Source: Methanoregula sp. UBA276 (GTDB lineage: Archaea > Halobacteriota > Methanomicrobia > Methanomicrobiales > Methanospirillaceae). From it: a stretch of 28,908 nucleotides of DNA. How positions within the stretch are numbered: position 1 is the first letter of the stretch; each line of letters starts with the position of its first letter. Under the pieces are notes generated by a model. That model was not told the origin of the DNA, searched no databases, and was given only the letters and a program-made list of their open reading frames with translations. Below, piece by piece: positions 1 to 6,924 of this stretch. Both the position numbers and the translations under genes were made by a program. The stretch covers positions 1-28,908 of the forward strand of contig DANA01000079.1 of NCBI GenBank assembly GCA_002508495.1, in the 5' to 3' direction.

Positions 1-896
1 TCGTTATAGTATGCCGGGAACGGTGCTTCCTGGAATGAATGAGCGATATTATACCGGTACGTTGCGGCAATCTCAGAAAAACTTTCGTTGACACGTTCAT
101 AGAGTCCAAGCGAGAACGGTTTATTTTCTGAACGGTTTACCCGGATCGCCAGAGAATCCGGGCTCGATATTCCTTCAACACCAAAGACCGAAGGGGATGT
201 ACTTTCTGCAGTAAGTTCTAGGATCCCGATCCCGTTGCTGCTGAGGTACGAGGATCCGGGTTCGCGGTTGAACGTCACCGATGTGATCGTGATGCGCGAA
301 CAGTTGCCCGTGGAGTTGTACCACGGTTCGGCTTCAACTACAACAAGGGAATTGGCAAAGTCCTGGATCGATTTTTTGCGATAAACATCATCCATGGACG
401 CAAACGCGAGCGGGGTTGTGATCATCGGGATGCCCGTCCCCGTCCTTGAACTTCCCTTCGTAACATTCACAAAACCATACTGCCAGGTATACCCCTGATC
501 CAGCCAGAAGTCGCCCACCGGCTGGTACGAGAACCGGATCATTCTCCCTTCCGCGATGCGCTCCGGGGTAGCTCCCTCCGTTATCAGGATCCTGTAAAGC
601 GGGACTGGTTCTCCTTCAACCCGTAATGTGCCTGAAGAGGTAAGAGGGCTGAAAAGTATCCCGCCCCCGCCAAGCGGGAGGGGCTCGCTGAAGGTGAGAT
701 CGCGCCGGAGCGATACAGCATCAACGATATCTGACGAAAACCGGCTGAATGCCTGCTGCACTTCACGGTCCTGCACCATCTCGGACTGCTCCTTTAACGA
801 TGGCAGCAGAATCGCGTTCCATGCCGAGAATGCCGTGACGATTACGGCAAGCACGAGCATGGCCGCGACTACCGGGGCGACGGCATCATCGTTCAT
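1..896 (-). CDS. Pilin-like surface protein, C-terminus cut by window edge
   Basis: This open frame runs from an ATG at 896 to the window edge (298 codons visible, no stop). The protein begins MNDDAVAPVVAAMLVLAV, which matches the archaeal type IV pilin N-terminus: a short polar leader, then one long hydrophobic helix (residues about 5-27) that anchors the precursor and packs in the filament core. The rest is hydrophilic and rich in Ser, Thr and Asn-x-Ser/Thr sequons, as expected for an exported, possibly glycosylated domain. The ATG overlaps the stop of the upstream pilin-like gene (ATGA, 893-896), so the two are probably translationally coupled. The family is inferred from the N-terminus only; the large domain has no fold I recognise. 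It may be a minor pilin or a pseudopilin-like surface protein. Confidence 0.7.
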   Translation of the reverse strand, partial: MNDDAVAPVVAAMLVLAVIVTAFSAWNAILLPSLKEQSEMVQDREVQQAFSRFSSDIVDAVSLRRDLTFSEPLPLGGGGILFSPLTSSGTLRVEGEPVPLYRILITEGATPERIAEGRMIRFSYQPVGDFWLDQGYTWQYGFVNVTKGSSRTGTGIPMITTPLAFASMDDVYRKKSIQDFANSLVVVEAEPWYNSTGNCSRITITSVTFNREPGSSYLSSNGIGILELTAESTSPSVFGVEGISSPDSLAIRVNRSENKPFSLGLYERVNESFSEIAATYRYNIAHSFQEAPFPAYYN

Positions 897-1279
897 GGCA
901 ACACCTTTCCAGAGAAGATGCTCGCATGGGAGGTGACCATGCTGACCGTATCATTTCGGGTAATCTCCCTTTTTGTTGTGATGGTGATGTTGCTGCCGAG
1001 ATCGAACGTCTCTTTTTTTGGGGCAATCTGGAAATGCCGTTTTGGGTTGGTGTACGTCCTGTTATAGATAAAATTTTCCCGGTTATCGTCGTCACCGAAA
1101 ATTATTTTGAGGTCTTCAGCCCGTACCCAGTCCCCCCCTTTATGCCAGAGGGTTATCTGGTGCGGGCTGTCGTTGGTTACAATAATGGTAATGCTGGGAT
1201 CGTGGGCTCCTGGCAGGAAGTTCCCCATTACGGAAGCAAATACCGATATCAAAATGATGGCAAGACCGATCATCAGCAT
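893..1279 (-). CDS. Small pilin-like protein, start codon unclear
   Basis: The 128-residue frame from the ATG at 1279 starts inside the hydrophobic helix (MLMIGLAIILISVFAS). Reading further upstream in frame adds ESGASEVVGE, which is the polar, processing-site-like part of an archaeal type IV pilin leader, so the true protein is probably longer. No ATG, GTG or TTG is available before the in-frame TAA at 1340-1342; the only candidates are non-standard (CTG at 1336, ATT at 1327). The body carries Asn-x-Ser/Thr sequons and beta-rich sequence such as SITIIVTNDSPHQITLWH, fitting an exported pilin domain. It is the first gene of a two-gene minus-strand unit, ending in an ATGA overlap with the larger pilin-like gene. 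Pilin class is likely; substrate or function is unknown. Confidence 0.65.
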   Translation of the reverse strand: MLMIGLAIILISVFASVMGNFLPGAHDPSITIIVTNDSPHQITLWHKGGDWVRAEDLKIIFGDDDNRENFIYNRTYTNPKRHFQIAPKKETFDLGSNITITTKREITRNDTVSMVTSHASIFSGKVLP

Positions 1280-1602
1280 CTCACCGACAACTTCCGATGC
1301 GCCCGATTCGCGTGGGTTTTTTGAAATATTTACCAGTCCTTATCGTTTTTCCTGGCCGGTGTACCGGCATCCAACGCATTCCCGTGCCGTGCTGCAATCC
1401 GCCACACGGGATGGAATCCTTTAATCTGCTTTCGTTAATTTCAACACAGAGTAATAAAAATTTTTCTTATTGTGCTACTCATCCCAAACCGGAAAATGTT
1501 GTTTCCTGAATAAGAGACGAAGAAATAAATATTTATTGTTCTAAAACAAAAACACTTGATAACATTCTTGGTATTACGAAAAATAATAAAAGTATTAATC
1601 AC
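1280..1602. promoter_or_regulatory. Divergent intergenic region between two pilin units
   Basis: This AT-rich spacer must hold promoters for the minus-strand pilins and the plus-strand pilin pair. It contains a perfect 14-bp palindrome AATAAATATTTATT (1524-1537), the sequence CTAAAACAAA (1541-1550) that recurs in variant form before three other units, and TGGTATTACGAAA (1569-1581) that recurs before the second pilin pair. No gene is seen in it. Which TATA box serves which gene cannot be decided by eye. Confidence 0.5.
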
Positions 1603-2319
1603 ATGGGCACCAACATTTTTATGAAGCGGGGGGTTTTTTGGGAAATGATGAGGACAGAGTCTGCAGTCTCTCCGGTGGTCGGGGTCATGCTGATGCTTGC
1701 CATCACGGTAATGATTGCTGCCATTGTCAGTGCGGCGGCCGGAGGATTGTCAGAATCGGAAAAAAAAGCGCCGAGCGCCCTTCTCGACGTCAGCATCTAT
1801 GCGGCAAAGAATTATTTCGGGGAAAATGGCGACTATTCCATTCCATCGATGACGATTAAGCACATCAGCGGGAACATTCTCCAGACAAAAGACCTCCAGA
1901 TCATTACCTATTACCGCATCCCCGCCACGGGTACACTTGTCAAAGGAAGCCTGAGCGGGCAGGTGGCAGTCAAAGGAAACGAAAGTTGCTCTTCTGATCC
2001 TGGTTTCACTGCCGACAGGTACTGCGGGGTTTTTTTCATCTACGATGAGAACCGTTTTGGTAGCGGAATAATCCAGGACTCTGCCGGTGGGCACGCCAGC
2101 TGGTTTGGGAATGCATCGGCAACACTTCACCCCGGTGACATCCTTGCCACGCCCGCCCAGCTCTGCAGGGACGGTCCCACGAACAATCCCAGCATGGAGT
2201 ACCTCTTCCCGGACGTGAATTTTCCCGGCGATTTTCCGGCAGGATCGGTGGTTTCCGTCAAGATCATCCACACGCCCAGCGGCCAGATCATTTATGACAA
2301 GGATGTGGTGATCGTTTGA
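1603..2319 (+). CDS. Archaeal type IV pilin (first gene of pair A)
   Basis: The protein has the Pilin_N (DUF1628) signature: polar leader, SAVSPVVGVMLML, then a hydrophobic helix ending in AAAGG. The helix would anchor the precursor in the membrane and form the filament core after prepilin peptidase cleavage. The remaining ~190 residues are an extracytoplasmic domain with Cys pairs (CSSDPG..RYC) that could form disulfides. The ATG at 1603 gives a 15-residue leader before MMRTESAVSP; starts at 1645 or 1648 would give a leader length more like its paralogs, so the start is uncertain. Its stop overlaps the next pilin gene. It is paralogous to the first gene of pair B: both contain a G-N-x-L-Q-T-K-D-L motif and end in a PSG-x(3)-DK-[DE]-V-like tail. 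Confidence 0.85.
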   Translation: MGTNIFMKRGVFWEMMRTESAVSPVVGVMLMLAITVMIAAIVSAAAGGLSESEKKAPSALLDVSIYAAKNYFGENGDYSIPSMTIKHISGNILQTKDLQIITYYRIPATGTLVKGSLSGQVAVKGNESCSSDPGFTADRYCGVFFIYDENRFGSGIIQDSAGGHASWFGNASATLHPGDILATPAQLCRDGPTNNPSMEYLFPDVNFPGDFPAGSVVSVKIIHTPSGQIIYDKDVVIV

Positions 2320-2813
2320 TCCGGAACAATCGTGCAGATGACGCGGTTTCACCCGTTGTCGGGGTGATGCTGATGCTTGCTGTCACGGTCATGATCGCCG
2401 CGGTTGTCAGCGCGTTTGCCGGCGGGTTCAGCGACACGGGCGAGAAGGTGCCCCAGACCAGTTTCAAGGTTCGGGTCAACCTAGACGAGAACGCGATCTA
2501 CTTCGACCATGCCGGGGGAGATCCGCTTTCGCTCCACAACACCCGGGTGGCATTCATTATCGGCGAACAGAAGGCAACCCTCTCTCCGGCTGATGTTGGG
2601 GAGAACTGCAAAAAATTCCGACAGGTCGGGGATCTGAACGGGACGACTATCAAGGCCGGTGACACGTTCTTCATCCAAGGCGAGAGCCTGTCCTCGGGAC
2701 GTTCGGGGATCCGGTTCGGGAACCTCGAGCTTGAAGAAGAGCAGGAGGTCACCTGGATGGTCATCGATACCCGGAGTTCCAAGACGGTATCGATGGGATC
2801 GCTTTACCTCTAG
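2316..2813 (+). CDS. Archaeal type IV pilin (second gene of pair A)
   Basis: This 165-residue protein starts MIRNNRADDAVSPVVGV and continues into the standard Pilin_N hydrophobic helix ending FAGGF, followed by a compact exported domain containing FDHAGGDPLSL. The start is TTG at 2316, because the only nearby ATG (2338) is out of frame; a GGTGATC site (2307-2313) lies just before it and the TTG overlaps the TGA of the preceding gene, so translation is probably coupled. The second gene of pair B shares the F-x-HAGGD motif, showing that the two-gene module was duplicated. It probably co-assembles with its partner as major or minor subunit; which is which cannot be told from sequence. Confidence 0.83.
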   Translation: MIRNNRADDAVSPVVGVMLMLAVTVMIAAVVSAFAGGFSDTGEKVPQTSFKVRVNLDENAIYFDHAGGDPLSLHNTRVAFIIGEQKATLSPADVGENCKKFRQVGDLNGTTIKAGDTFFIQGESLSSGRSGIRFGNLELEEEQEVTWMVIDTRSSKTVSMGSLYL

Positions 2814-2904
2814 GAACCGCGCAATCCAGATAATGGGGAAAAACCGGGCAGGGATCCCGATCCCGTATCACCAAGTACAACCCAATCCCCTCATTTTTCA
2901 AAAA

Positions 2905-2912
2905 CTTTAAAA
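2905..2912 (+). promoter_or_regulatory. Probable TATA box of nikR
   Basis: CTTTAAAA lies about 40 bp upstream of the nikR start. With a usual archaeal TATA-to-transcript distance of about 25 bp this gives a leader of roughly 10-15 nt, enough to include the CTGGTGA ribosome-binding site at 2938-2944. Confidence 0.4.
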
Positions 2913-2948
2913 CCTACCAGCTACGATATTCTCATCACTGGTGAACGA

Positions 2949-3371
2949 ATGGTAATGGATGACGACCTCTCACGGATCGGGATCTCCCTCCCGAAGAACC
3001 TGCTTGACCGTTTCGATGAAATCCTCAATTTCCGCGGCTACTCGTCGCGCTCGGAGGGCATCCGCGACGCAATCCGCACCTACATCACGTACTACAAGTG
3101 GATGTCGGATGTCAAAGGCGAACGCGAGGGGGTCATCACGATGGTGTACGACCACGAGCAGCGCAACCTCCTCCAGGCGATAACCGAGATCGAGCATGAT
3201 TATCACGATATCATCAAGGCATCCCTCCACTCCCATGTCACGCATGAGCGCTGCCTTGAGGTCATCCTTGTCCATGGGGACGGTTCACAACTCAAGGAAC
3301 TTGCGGAGAAACTGATGGCCCACAAGGGTGTCGAGTCGGTCAAACTGACAACGATTGCAATAGAAGACTAA
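2949..3371 (+). CDS. nikR: Nickel-responsive regulator NikR
   Basis: NikR is a tetrameric ribbon-helix-helix repressor that binds Ni(II) and then operator DNA, usually controlling nickel uptake. Residues 6-50 form the N-terminal DNA-binding domain (RIGISLPKNLLDRFDEIL, then GYSSRSEGIRDAIR). Residues about 60-138 form the ACT-like C-terminal domain. The four square-planar nickel ligands are present with the canonical spacing of 11, 2 and 6 residues: His83, His94, His96 and Cys102, in HSHVTHERCLE. The length of 140 residues is normal. A GGTGA site at 2940-2944 serves ATG 2949, or more comfortably ATG 2955. It follows pilin pair A and precedes a membrane protein gene; the operator is unknown. A methanogen needs nickel for F430, hydrogenases and CODH, so the regulator is expected. 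Confidence 0.95.
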   Translation: MVMDDDLSRIGISLPKNLLDRFDEILNFRGYSSRSEGIRDAIRTYITYYKWMSDVKGEREGVITMVYDHEQRNLLQAITEIEHDYHDIIKASLHSHVTHERCLEVILVHGDGSQLKELAEKLMAHKGVESVKLTTIAIED

Positions 3372-3392
3372 AGAACCAAAATCGGCCCCTCA

Positions 3393-3398
3393 TTTTTT
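3393..3398 (+). terminator. T6 tract after nikR
   Basis: A run of six T lies 22 bp after the nikR stop codon, in the sequence CATTTTTTCC. Archaeal RNA polymerase can terminate at U-tracts without a hairpin, so this is a plausible weak terminator. Confidence 0.35.
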
Positions 3399-3488
3399 CC
3401 CGTATCATTCATGCACGAGATTACCCGGTTTTACTTTTCAGTTCCCGGGACAAAAAAAGATAAAAATTATCCGACAATCTGGTGACCA

Positions 3489-4205
3489 ATGGACTTTTAT
3501 GATCTCCTGAAAGATGCCCTCTCCTACACATGGGAGGGTGTGGTACTGAATATGAAACACTGGGCGGCGCTCATCCTCGCCGTCATCTGCCTGGGCATCC
3601 CCATGAACGGGTATACCGTCCGGATTTTCCGGGGAACGGATGCGGCACCGGACGTTGACCGGTGGGGCACGCTCTTCATCGACGGGATCAAACTGTTGAT
3701 CGTAGGGCTTATCTATGCCATTCCGGTCCTCATCGTCTGGGGACTTATTTACGGGAGCATGTTCCTTGCAGCGGCAGCCGGAAATTTTGGGGCATTCGAA
3801 CAAGATCCAAATATGGCACTCCTGCTCCTGTTGTATATTGTCGAAATTGCCGTTGCCATCATTACCCCAATAGCGTACATCCGCTTCGCCCGCACGGGGA
3901 GTATTGCCCGGGCATTCGATCTTGGTGCAATCATCGCGACGATACAAAAGATTGGCTGGATCAACTATCTTCTCGCGCTCGTTATCGTTGCGCTGGTCAT
4001 TGGGGTTCCCATATTCCTGCTCGTATTCGGTACGATTATTATCAGCGGCGCGGCACTCTATGTTTTTTTCGGGGGACGGATCGAACTCTTGTTCGCCATC
4101 GCCGGGCTCCTTATCCTTCTCATGCTGATCATTTCTCCTCCCATAAGTGTCTTCCAGTCACGGTATCTTACCCGCGTGTACGAGAGTGCTGAACCGGCCG
4201 AATAG
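3489..4205 (+). CDS. DUF4013-type integral membrane protein
   Basis: A 238-residue protein with about five hydrophobic segments (near residues 20-38, 70-96, 112-135, 158-187 and 190-225) and few charged residues between them. The stretch GYTVRIFRG followed by a Trp-Gly...DG-x-K segment resembles the archaeal DUF4013 family, whose function is not known to me. The start is well supported: GGTGA at 3481-3485 precedes the ATG at 3489. It lies between nikR and the truncated NikR paralog, so a link with nickel or with the pilins is possible but rests on position only. Confidence 0.75.
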   Translation: MDFYDLLKDALSYTWEGVVLNMKHWAALILAVICLGIPMNGYTVRIFRGTDAAPDVDRWGTLFIDGIKLLIVGLIYAIPVLIVWGLIYGSMFLAAAAGNFGAFEQDPNMALLLLLYIVEIAVAIITPIAYIRFARTGSIARAFDLGAIIATIQKIGWINYLLALVIVALVIGVPIFLLVFGTIIISGAALYVFFGGRIELLFAIAGLLILLMLIISPPISVFQSRYLTRVYESAEPAE

Positions 4206-4220
4206 CCGGACTGCCCCTTC

Positions 4221-4226
4221 TTTTTT
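4221..4226 (+). terminator. T6 tract after the DUF4013 gene
   Basis: Six T residues 16 bp after the stop codon, preceded by a C-rich stretch, look like a simple archaeal U-tract terminator. Confidence 0.35.
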
Positions 4227-4286
4227 GCATCACCGGTTTCAACGGCCGATAGCGGCCAGTGGTCTTCTTCAACAAGTAGTATTGCT

Positions 4287-4317
4287 TTAAGACAAACAAA
4301 ATTGTATAATTTAAATA
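4287..4317 (+). promoter_or_regulatory. Promoter: TTAAGACAAA element and TATA box
   Basis: TTAAGACAAA (4287-4296) lies 23 bp upstream of a TATA-like TTTAAATA (4310-4317). The predicted transcript start is close to 4337-4343, which would give either a roughly 200-nt leader for the NikR-like gene or a leaderless start on the ATG at 4337. The same 10-mer occurs before the cobN-like gene at 8724-8733. Confidence 0.4.
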
Positions 4318-4336
4318 TCTGGAACACACAAATCTC

Positions 4337-4534
4337 ATGAGGATGCCTATGACTCTCGGGACATCGTTGCACCGTCCGCTGCTGACAGAACTCACACGGT
4401 CAGGTTCAGAGCAACCTGGATGGAATCAGTACTCCCCATCGCATTGCAGAAAAACCCCGGATGCCCCTGTGCCCGGTCTTACGTTCCAGGACCGGTTGCT
4501 CCGCAGCAATATTGGTGTATGGCACATCCGGTGA
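4337..4534 (+). CDS. Doubtful 65-codon leader ORF
   Basis: An open frame of 65 codons starts almost exactly where the upstream TATA box predicts transcription to begin, so it could be a leaderless ORF. Its TGA (4532-4534) lies inside the GGTGATC ribosome-binding site of the next gene, a layout that could couple translation. The sequence itself (MRMPMTLGTSLHRPLL...) has no recognisable domain and could equally be an untranslated leader. Listed mainly because it fills an otherwise empty 336-bp gap. Confidence 0.25.
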   Translation: MRMPMTLGTSLHRPLLTELTRSGSEQPGWNQYSPSHCRKTPDAPVPGLTFQDRLLRSNIGVWHIR

Positions 4535-4541
4535 TCGGATT

Positions 4542-4832
4542 ATGACTATGGTACAGGCATACCCGGCGGTCCAGGAAGATCAGCCCCTCCAGCAGGGGAT
4601 CATAACCGTTCTTTTCGAGAAGGATTTCCGCGGAGTCCGGCCTGCACTTCTGAACGTGAACAAAGAGTATCACGAGATCATTCACACATCGTTCAGTGCG
4701 CAGATGGAAGGGGAGCTTGCGGTCGAGATCATCCTTGTCCGTGGCGATACTTCCCGGATCCGGTCGCTTGAGAGGGCACTGGTTGGAAAACGGGGCGTGC
4801 GCTCGGTGCGGTTGACGATGATTCCATCGTGA
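4542..4832 (+). CDS. NikR C-terminal-domain paralog lacking all nickel ligands
   Basis: This 96-residue protein aligns without gaps with residues 61-138 of the nearby NikR (GIITVLFEKD... against GVITMVYDHE...; VEIILVRGDTSRIRSLE against LEVILVHGDGSQLKELA). It lacks the ribbon-helix-helix DNA-binding domain. At the four nickel-ligand positions the residues are Lys41, Ser52, Gln54 and Ala60 instead of His, His, His and Cys, so it should not bind nickel in the NikR manner. The start is firm: GGTGATC (4530-4536) precedes ATG 4542. The ACT-like fold mediates tetramer formation in NikR, so this protein might form mixed complexes with NikR or respond to another ligand; that is inference. It immediately precedes pilin pair B. 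Confidence 0.85.
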   Translation: MTMVQAYPAVQEDQPLQQGIITVLFEKDFRGVRPALLNVNKEYHEIIHTSFSAQMEGELAVEIILVRGDTSRIRSLERALVGKRGVRSVRLTMIPS

Positions 4833-4885
4833 AGGTGGTCTGCGCGGTTGTGGATATCCGGGCATCAATTCAGAATTTTTGAAAA

Positions 4886-4964
4886 TTCGTATTATCTGGT
4901 ATTACGAAATTGAATCTTGTCTTGATCAATTAAAATAGTTTTAAAACAAGTTAAATTGTATCAA
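4886..4964 (+). promoter_or_regulatory. Promoter/operator region of pilin pair B
   Basis: This region combines a TTCGTA-N11-TACGAA dyad (4886-4908), the TGGTATTACGAAA sequence (4897-4909) shared with pilin pair A, a GTTTTAAAAC palindrome (4938-4947) overlapping TTAAAACAAG (4941-4950), and a near-inverted repeat TTGATCAATTAAA (4923-4935) / TTAAATTGTATCAA (4951-4964). The density of symmetric elements in a short AT-rich stretch suggests regulator binding; the regulator is unknown. Confidence 0.4.
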
Positions 4965-5036
4965 TTGCAGAGTGGCCGGATAGTTCCCGGTATACCGGAA
5001 TTGATTTACCATGACGATAGATTTGCGAGGAAGCAT

Positions 5037-5759
5037 ATGACGGAAAAAATTTACCAGGATCCGGAATCAGGTGTATCACCTGTTGTAGGTGTGATGCTGA
5101 TGCTGGTTGTTGTAATCATTATTGCAGCGGTTGTGAGCGCGTTTGCGGGGGGACTGTCAACTGGCGCAAAAGAGACGCCACAGGCAGCAATCGATGTAAA
5201 GATTTCGATGGCCGGTGGCAGCATGTCCGACGAGGCGAATGTCAAGTTCGAGCTCCTGAGCGGAAACCCCCTCCAGACAAAGGATCTTGCCATCATCACG
5301 TATTATACCAGCAGCGACGGAACTGTGTACAAGCACGAACAGACCGCTTCAAGCGAACCTACCGATATTTACGGCACGTTGAATTATACCCAGTATTGTG
5401 AATGGGGATATACAGAATATTGCGGCATAGGCAGCGATATCCATTCGTATGGAAGAGTCCCGTTCCTCAGTGACATGAGATACGGGTATGCCGGTAGCTA
5501 TACTGCCGCTGATAATCCCTCATGGACGGAGGGGGGTAAAAACATCCACTGTGATTTCGGGAATTATACCTGGAATGTCGGGGATGTCCTGGTTACCAAC
5601 GGGAATGCAGGAACTGCAGACCTTCTCGGGATATCCGATGGTGGCGATCCCCCCGCCATTGGTGTATCTGACTTCGGAGCCGGCAGTGTTGTTGAGGTGA
5701 AGATCCTGCACATCCCGAGTGGCAAGTATATCTTTGACAAGGAGGTCATTGTATCATGA
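5037..5759 (+). CDS. Archaeal type IV pilin (first gene of pair B)
   Basis: The protein starts MTEKIYQDPESGVSPVVGVM and continues into the Pilin_N hydrophobic helix ending FAGGL, then a ~200-residue exported domain rich in Tyr, Gly and Asn-x-Thr/Ser, with Cys residues in the YCEWGYTEYCG segment. I chose the ATG at 5037 because GAGGA precedes it at a good distance and because a longer frame from 4956 would give an unusually long leader. It is a paralog of the first gene of pair A: both have GN-x-LQTKDL-x-IITYY and end with an IPSG/TPSG-x-x-[IF]-DK tail. The stop overlaps the next pilin (ATGA, 5756-5759). Likely a subunit of a pilus or related surface filament. Confidence 0.85.
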   Translation: MTEKIYQDPESGVSPVVGVMLMLVVVIIIAAVVSAFAGGLSTGAKETPQAAIDVKISMAGGSMSDEANVKFELLSGNPLQTKDLAIITYYTSSDGTVYKHEQTASSEPTDIYGTLNYTQYCEWGYTEYCGIGSDIHSYGRVPFLSDMRYGYAGSYTAADNPSWTEGGKNIHCDFGNYTWNVGDVLVTNGNAGTADLLGISDGGDPPAIGVSDFGAGSVVEVKILHIPSGKYIFDKEVIVS

Positions 5760-6412
5760 AGCGGATGACAAGCGACGCAGTGTCACCCGTTGTCGGCGTT
5801 ATGCTGATGCTCGTGGTGACGATCATCATCGCGGCGGTTGTGAGTGCGTTTGCCGGCGGATTCGGGAGCAGCCAGCAGAGTGCTCCGCAGGTAACCCTGA
5901 AAGCAGAACCGGTCATCCAGGCCTTTGCGGATGAAGATAAAACGAATGGATATACAGCAGATTACCCGACCGGTTTCACCGCAGCGAACGGCATTGAGTT
6001 CGAGCACGCCGGGGGCGACATCTTCCGGTTATCCGATATTGCCGTTATCTTCGATACCGGCACGAAATATACTATCACCTCCGCTGACAAGCTGAATGAC
6101 CCCTCCGTGGCGGGCAGCGGCGAATGGCTTGTTCTGCCTTCTGGCATCACGGACGGCGGATATTTCCTGAAAGTTGGAGGCTCAAAAGGGGATAAGAACA
6201 TTGCACCTGGTGACAAGTTCATGCTTTTTGCTGACGGCCACTATGACAGCAGTGAATCGCCGGGGGCATCCAGCGGGGGAAAATACCTTGTATGGCGCCC
6301 TGCAGGTACCGAGGGCGGTCTCGGGGTGCAGTTTGGAACCAAGGTGGGCTGGACGATCGTTGACCGTGCAACCAGCAAGCCCATTGCAAGCGGGAATGTA
6401 GTAATCAGGTAA
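5756..6412 (+). CDS. Archaeal type IV pilin (second gene of pair B)
   Basis: This 218-residue protein opens MKRMTSDAVSPVVGVMLML, a textbook archaeal Pilin_N leader and helix ending FAGGF, followed by an exported domain with the FEHAGGD motif shared with the second gene of pair A. It is longer than that paralog (218 against 165 residues) because of inserted loops, including a Gly/Ser-rich stretch near residues 160-180. The ATG overlaps the stop of the preceding gene, so the pair is co-translated. Surface filament subunit is likely; adhesion or another role cannot be read from the sequence. Confidence 0.85.
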   Translation: MKRMTSDAVSPVVGVMLMLVVTIIIAAVVSAFAGGFGSSQQSAPQVTLKAEPVIQAFADEDKTNGYTADYPTGFTAANGIEFEHAGGDIFRLSDIAVIFDTGTKYTITSADKLNDPSVAGSGEWLVLPSGITDGGYFLKVGGSKGDKNIAPGDKFMLFADGHYDSSESPGASSGGKYLVWRPAGTEGGLGVQFGTKVGWTIVDRATSKPIASGNVVIR

Positions 6413-6450
6413 TACCATCCGGAGGTAAAATCAACCTGCCCCAATCCAGC

Positions 6451-6457
6451 TTTTTTT
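6451..6457 (+). terminator. T7 tract after pilin pair B
   Basis: Seven T residues 38 bp after the last pilin stop codon, in a C-rich context, form a plausible archaeal U-tract terminator. Confidence 0.45.
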
Positions 6458-6823
6458 CGCACCACGCAGTCCAGGAATTATTTGGATAACCGGCAATATT
6501 GGAAACTTTTTCTGTCAGGTTTTACCGGGAAGAACGACAATCTCTCCCAATCTCCGCGAATGGCTCTCTTCCTACCCTGGGCCGAGGGGATCCTTTGGAC
6601 TCACGACGGGTTGCTGGCAGCGGACTGTCGCAGGGCACGCATGTATTTACGATCCCGTTGAAATTACTGTAAAGTGACCCCCGCCCCCGCATCTGCGATA
6701 CTGGTTGTTCTCCATTTGCCAGTCTGTCCTTTTGCCCGTGCGTCCCGATTGTTAATGGGATACGATGGCAGTCCAATAAGGGGCTTTATCTATTGTGCCG
6801 GTAGTGCAGGATTGCCACAAACC

Positions 6824-6842
6824 GTCCGGCTTCCTGCCGGAC
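6824..6842. repeat. Perfect 7-bp hairpin
   Basis: GTCCGGC, loop TTCCT, GCCGGAC. It lies downstream of the minus-strand phosphoesterase gene and may shape its 3' end, but there is no long T-tract on the minus strand after it. Confidence 0.35.
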
Positions 6843-6924
6843 CCCTTGCCCATCACTATCAACAACTCGCAGCCAGCCCGGCCCGTATGCCTCATCCAAA
6901 AGGAACAACCGGATCTCACCCGGC

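Larger units (their letters stand above)
6413..6924. other. Intergenic region between convergent units, no gene seen
   Basis: About 510 bp separate the pilin operon from the convergent phosphoesterase gene. A T7 tract (6451-6457) near the left end is a likely terminator for the pilins, and a perfect hairpin (GTCCGGC / GCCGGAC around a 5-nt loop, 6824-6842) lies near the right end, about 80 bp past the convergent stop. The short open frames here are not preceded by ribosome-binding sites and have no recognisable sequence. Confidence 0.5.
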
